Source of the DNA: Frankia sp. RB7
GTDB lineage: Bacteria; Pseudomonadota; Alphaproteobacteria; Rhizobiales; Xanthobacteraceae
Direction: 5' to 3'
Assembly (NCBI GenBank): GCA_030403585.1
Contig: JAUEPE010000045.1
Location: 1 to 54,066 of the forward strand
Length of the DNA: 54,066 nt
Part shown: in pieces, positions 51,019 to 54,066 of the stretch
How positions within the stretch are numbered: the stretch's first letter is position 1
How the letters are laid out: each line of letters starts with the position of its first letter
Translations under genes and position numbers: made by a program
The notes under the pieces: model-generated
The model's input: the letters and a program-made list of their open reading frames with translations, nothing else
The model's database searches: none
What the model was told of the DNA's origin: nothing

Positions 51019-51106
51019 GCCGGATGAGATCGTATGTCAAGCGTCGCGATCGCCTTGCGTCCTGCATACCGTCCGCTCCATTTGCCTAAAAACGTCCCAG
51101 AGAACG

Positions 51107-51131
51107 GGAACCAAACACCCTCTTGAGCGTT
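51107..51131 (+). promoter_or_regulatory. EcfG-type (general stress) promoter of the hybrid kinase
   Basis: GGAAC (51107-51111), 16 bases, then CGTT (51128-51131), in exact agreement with the EcfG consensus. The kinase start at 51158 lies 26 bp beyond, a normal distance. Transcription under the PhyR-EcfG response is likely but is inference. Confidence 0.7.
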
Positions 51132-51157
51132 TCTCCCCGTCGAGGCGGGGTCTAGGA

Positions 51158-52678
51158 ATGGTAATAAAGTCCAATCAACAGAGAGACTTGTTCGAAAGCG
51201 AGCGGAGTTTCCGGCTGTTGGTGGAGGGAGTCGCGGACTACGCGCTCTATATGCTGGATCCCACCGGGATCATCACGAGCTGGAACATCGGCGGTGAGCG
51301 GATCAAGGGCTATTCGCCCGAGGAGATTCTCGGCCAGCATTTCTCGCGCTTCTATACCGAGACCGACCGCGCCAACGGCAAGCCCGCGCGGGCGCTTGGC
51401 ATTGCGCGGGACCAGGGCCGCTACGAGGAGGAAGGCTGGCGCGTCCGCAAGGACGGCACCTTCTTCTGGGCCAGCGTCATCATCGATCCGATCTATGAGG
51501 ACGGCGCCCTCGTCGGCTTCGCCAAGATCACGCGTGACATCACCGAGCGACGCAATGCGCAGATCAGGCTCGAGACGATGCAGACGCAACTTGCGGAGTC
51601 GCAGAAGTTCGATGCGCTCGGCCAGCTCACCGGCGGCGTCGCGCACGACTTCAACAATCTCCTGATGATCATCAGCGGCAGCCTTCACGTCCTGAAAAAG
51701 GGCGACCCCGACGATTCCAAGTTTCAGCGCGCGATCTCGGCGATCGATACCGCCACCAAGCGCGGCGCGGCGCTGACGGCACAGCTCCTGACCTTCGCGC
51801 GGCGGCAGAGCGTCAACCCGCAGGCGATCCGTTTCGGCGACCGCATCGAGGCGATCCGCGAGGTTCTGAACGCTGGCGTCGGCAGCGCCGTCCGCCTCGC
51901 CTTCGACATCGAACACGAGGTCTGGCCGGTCAAGGCTGACGTCTCCGAATTCGAGACCGGGCTGCTCAATCTCGTCATCAATGCGCGCGATGCGATGCCC
52001 GACGGCGGCACGGTGACGATCGGCGCCCACAACATCGTCCTGGACGGTCCGCTCCATAGCGGCGAATTCGTTGCCATCACCGTCGCCGACACCGGGCTCG
52101 GCATCCCCTCCGACGTCGTCGACAAGATTTTCGAGCCGTTCTTCACGACGAAGCCGGTCGGAAAAGGCACCGGCCTCGGCCTGTCGCAGGTGCACGGCTT
52201 TGCGCATCAGGCTGGCGGCACCGTCAAGGTCGCAAGCGAGCTCGGCAACGGCACGACCTTCACCATCCTGCTGCCGCGCGAAACCGCGACTACGCCGACC
52301 GAGGCCTTTGAGGTGGTGCCGGTGCGCGGCAGCGGCACGGTGCTGCTGGTCGAAGACAATCCCGATGTCGCCATCGTCAGCATCGGCCTGCTTGAGCAGC
52401 TCGGCTATCGCGTGCGCCGGGTTGCGGATGCCGAGTCGGCGCTGCTTGAGGTCGAGACTAACGGCGTCGACCTCGTGTTCTCCGACATCGTCATGCCCGG
52501 CAAGATGGACGGGCTCGGCCTCGCCCATCGCCTGCGCCAGATCCGCCCCGATTTGCCGATCCTGCTCGCCAGCGGCTACAGCGAAGCCGCAGCCGGCGTG
52601 CGCGGCGATTTCCCGATCCTGCGCAAGCCGTACGAGATCCACGAGCTCAGCGAAGCGATCTCGAAGCTGCCGCGGTAA
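51158..52678 (+). CDS. PAS-containing hybrid histidine kinase with receiver domain
   Basis: A 506-residue hybrid kinase. A PAS domain (about 18-125; YALYMLDPTGIITSWNIGGERIKGY) with PAC, then HisKA with His163 in VAHDFNNLL, an HATPase_c domain with INARDAMPDGG and the G-box, and a C-terminal receiver with phosphoacceptor Asp443 (VFSDIVMPG). No membrane segment is seen, so it is cytoplasmic. A consensus EcfG promoter lies upstream. The partner regulator is unknown. Confidence 0.92.
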   Translation: MVIKSNQQRDLFESERSFRLLVEGVADYALYMLDPTGIITSWNIGGERIKGYSPEEILGQHFSRFYTETDRANGKPARALGIARDQGRYEEEGWRVRKDGTFFWASVIIDPIYEDGALVGFAKITRDITERRNAQIRLETMQTQLAESQKFDALGQLTGGVAHDFNNLLMIISGSLHVLKKGDPDDSKFQRAISAIDTATKRGAALTAQLLTFARRQSVNPQAIRFGDRIEAIREVLNAGVGSAVRLAFDIEHEVWPVKADVSEFETGLLNLVINARDAMPDGGTVTIGAHNIVLDGPLHSGEFVAITVADTGLGIPSDVVDKIFEPFFTTKPVGKGTGLGLSQVHGFAHQAGGTVKVASELGNGTTFTILLPRETATTPTEAFEVVPVRGSGTVLLVEDNPDVAIVSIGLLEQLGYRVRRVADAESALLEVETNGVDLVFSDIVMPGKMDGLGLAHRLRQIRPDLPILLASGYSEAAAGVRGDFPILRKPYEIHELSEAISKLPR

Positions 52679-52685
52679 CCGCCGA

Positions 52686-52985
52686 TTACACCGTCGGCAG
52701 CACCGAGAACGCCTCCCCCGCCCTGCGCAGGTTCAGCTCATCCACACTCGCCGTCTCGCTCGTGACACTATCCACGCGTGACGATGGCGGGCCGTGGCGG
52801 CAGAGCGCCACCATGTCTGCGACATGCTTGGGAGTGCCCGCGAACAGCGCCTCGACGCTGCCGTCGCGGCGGTTGCGGACCCAGCCTTCAAGGCCACAAG
52901 TCACCGCCTGGTATTCGACCCAGGCGCGATAGCCGACGCCTTGCACACGCCCGCGGACCACGATTTGGAGGATCGCCCGGCTCAT
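52686..52985 (-). CDS. acyP: Acylphosphatase
   Basis: A 99-residue enzyme that hydrolyses acyl phosphates. The active-site Arg is in VRGRVQGVGYR and the Asn in GWVRNRRDGS. Length is typical. ATG at 52985 overlaps the stop of the upstream gene by four bases, so the two genes are coupled. Confidence 0.92.
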   Translation of the reverse strand: MSRAILQIVVRGRVQGVGYRAWVEYQAVTCGLEGWVRNRRDGSVEALFAGTPKHVADMVALCRHGPPSSRVDSVTSETASVDELNLRRAGEAFSVLPTV

Positions 52986-53848
52986 TTTTTCAGCCCGAGG
53001 AGATCGGCGCTGCGCGCTTTGACTTCGGTTTCGCGCATGACGCGGTTGGTCAGCTCCGCTGACGGCAATCCCTTCAGCGCTTTCGGCGCCGTGCCCTCGC
53101 GCAAGGCCTTCTGGACGTCGTAGACCGCTTGCGTCGCTGCAGCGATCGGCGCGTGGCCCTGAAGCGCGATGCGGACGCGTTGGCTGGCGAGATAGTCGAT
53201 CGCGTTCAATTCATCCGGCGCGCCACCGAGCACGATCGGCAGACGCGTTGCGGATACGACGGCCTCGAGCTCAGCGCGCGACTTGATGCCGGTGAAGAAC
53301 AGCGCATCGACGCCGGTGGCTTCATAGGCCTTGGCGCGGCGGATCGCATCCTCGATCGAGCTGATCGAGGCCGCACCGGTGCGGCCCATGATGACCAGCG
53401 AGGGATCGCTGCGGCCGTCGAGCGCGGCCTTCATCTTGCCGACACCCTCTTCCAGCGAGATCAGCTGCGCCTTCGCCTCGCCAAAGGCGGCCGGCAGCAA
53501 CGTGTCTTCGATGGTGAGGCCGGCCGCCCCCGCCGTCTCCAGCTCCTGCACCGTGCGGCGCACGTTCAGCGCATTGCCATAGCCGTGATCGGCATCGACC
53601 AGCACCGGCAGGCTTGCGGCGCGCGACATCCGCCGCATCTGTTCGGCGAGCTCCGTAAGCGTGATCAGAGTGATATCGGGATCGCCGAGCACGGCGAGCG
53701 AGGCGACCGAGCCGCCGAACATGCCGAGAGGAAAACCGAGATCCTCGGCAATGCGGATCGAGATCGCGTCATAGACCGAGCCGGAATGGACGCAGGTCCC
53801 ACCCGACAGGATGGAACGCAGTTTCTCGCGGCGGGAACGGAAGGCCAT
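52982..53848 (-). CDS. Isocitrate lyase/PEP mutase family enzyme, oxaloacetate decarboxylase-like
   Basis: A 288-residue TIM-barrel enzyme of the ICL/PEPM superfamily. The metal-binding DADHGYGN motif is present, and IEDT and GRTGA segments fit. The active-site Cys of isocitrate lyase is absent, which favours the oxaloacetate decarboxylase group (PA4872 type) that decarboxylates oxaloacetate to pyruvate. ATG at 53848; the stop overlaps the acylphosphatase start as ATGA. Confidence 0.85.
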   Translation of the reverse strand: MAFRSRREKLRSILSGGTCVHSGSVYDAISIRIAEDLGFPLGMFGGSVASLAVLGDPDITLITLTELAEQMRRMSRAASLPVLVDADHGYGNALNVRRTVQELETAGAAGLTIEDTLLPAAFGEAKAQLISLEEGVGKMKAALDGRSDPSLVIMGRTGAASISSIEDAIRRAKAYEATGVDALFFTGIKSRAELEAVVSATRLPIVLGGAPDELNAIDYLASQRVRIALQGHAPIAAATQAVYDVQKALREGTAPKALKGLPSAELTNRVMRETEVKARSADLLGLKK

Positions 53849-53888
53849 GGTGCTGTCTCGGACGAGTTACGGAGGCGGCATCATACTC

Positions 53889-53958
53889 CGTCATTGCGAG
53901 CGAAGCGAAGCAATCCAGAATCTTTCCGCGGAGACATTCCTGGATTGCTTCGCTTCGC
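53889..53958. repeat. Dispersed palindromic intergenic element, right end
   Basis: Arms CGAAGCGAAGCAATCCAG (53901-53918) and CTGGATTGCTTCGCTTCG (53940-53957) are perfect over 18 bases. CGTCATTGCG lies just before. It is the third copy of the class at 115 and 42144. The right terminal repeat begins inside it. Confidence 0.88.
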
Positions 53959-54065
53959 GTAACTACCCAGGTCGGCTTGTCCGGCTAGGGAGGGCTGAGC
54001 TCATGAATGAGTTGAGTTGGGCATCGGACGAGTGTTTCGAGTATTTTCCATCCACGCTTTCGAGC
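53940..54065. repeat. Right copy of 126-bp terminal inverted repeat
   Basis: It is the exact reverse complement of bases 1-126; only base 54066 extends beyond. See the left copy. Confidence 0.95.
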
Positions 54066-54066
54066 G

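Noticed and set aside
51152..52642. 496-codon frame antisense to the hybrid kinase
   Set aside because: No protein motif; the plus-strand kinase explains the sequence.

Overview
The window reads as one contig of a high-GC alphaproteobacterium, most likely Bradyrhizobium or a close relative. Evidence for this: a MipZ division ATPase, a ClpS-ClpA pair next to Tad-type pseudopilins, a phasin, a DUF1489 protein, two promoter-like sites of the EcfG general stress sigma factor (GGAAC-N16-CGTT), and dispersed palindromes of the kind common in Bradyrhizobium intergenic DNA. About 59 genes are supported, including one tRNA and one broken gene. I see no prophage, integrase, transposase, CRISPR array, rRNA or plasmid replication gene. 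The first 126 bases and the last 126 (minus one base) are perfect reverse complements, so the contig probably ends in two copies of the same repeat.

Layout. 0.2-4 kb: TrmO, an AzlCD exporter pair, a lytic transglycosylase and an orphan TRAP solute receptor. 4-8.5 kb: a minus-strand glycan operon with a 32-residue membrane peptide, a 64-residue protein, a possible 38-residue exported peptide, a glycosyltransferase fused to an alpha-toroid domain, a GH130 enzyme and a 66-residue protein. 8.7-12.6 kb: a HAD phosphatase, then an aldoxime-nitrile pathway (nitrilase, aldoxime dehydratase, divergent AraC regulator). 12.9-16.2 kb: a dialkylglycine decarboxylase-like enzyme, an amino acid binding protein and a divergent LysR regulator with a three-site operator-like array. 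16.3-19.8 kb: aldo/keto reductase, MFS exporter and cupin.

19.8-28.6 kb is core-like: ClpA, ClpS, three Tad/TadE-like envelope proteins, a phasin with two PhaR-type dyads, and a SPOR-tailed D,D-carboxypeptidase. 28.8-38.9 kb: J-domain protein, TehA-like channel, VWA protein, lipase-like hydrolase, MipZ, PanC, DUF1489, an Ala/Pro-rich membrane protein, YidB, a glutathione transferase and a DUF599 protein. 38.9-39.8 kb holds no gene and looks like dispersed repeat. 39.8-54 kb: TolA/TonB-like protein, aldo/keto reductase, HTH protein, MgtE, two tandem polysaccharide deacetylases, tRNA-Leu(GAG), an orphan FliN, LipB, a stand-alone DnaB-like ATPase, a tautomerase/LysR divergent pair, a 5'-truncated epimerase, a PAS hybrid histidine kinase behind an EcfG-type promoter, an acylphosphatase and an oxaloacetate decarboxylase-like enzyme.

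The candidates I rate highest for something new are the compact glycan operon with its tiny overlapping genes, the decarboxylase/binding-protein/LysR locus, the stress promoter with a long leader and no close gene at 32.7 kb, and a 10-bp hairpin that hides the ribosome binding site of the TadG-like gene. No single locus is clearly a new defence or mobile system.
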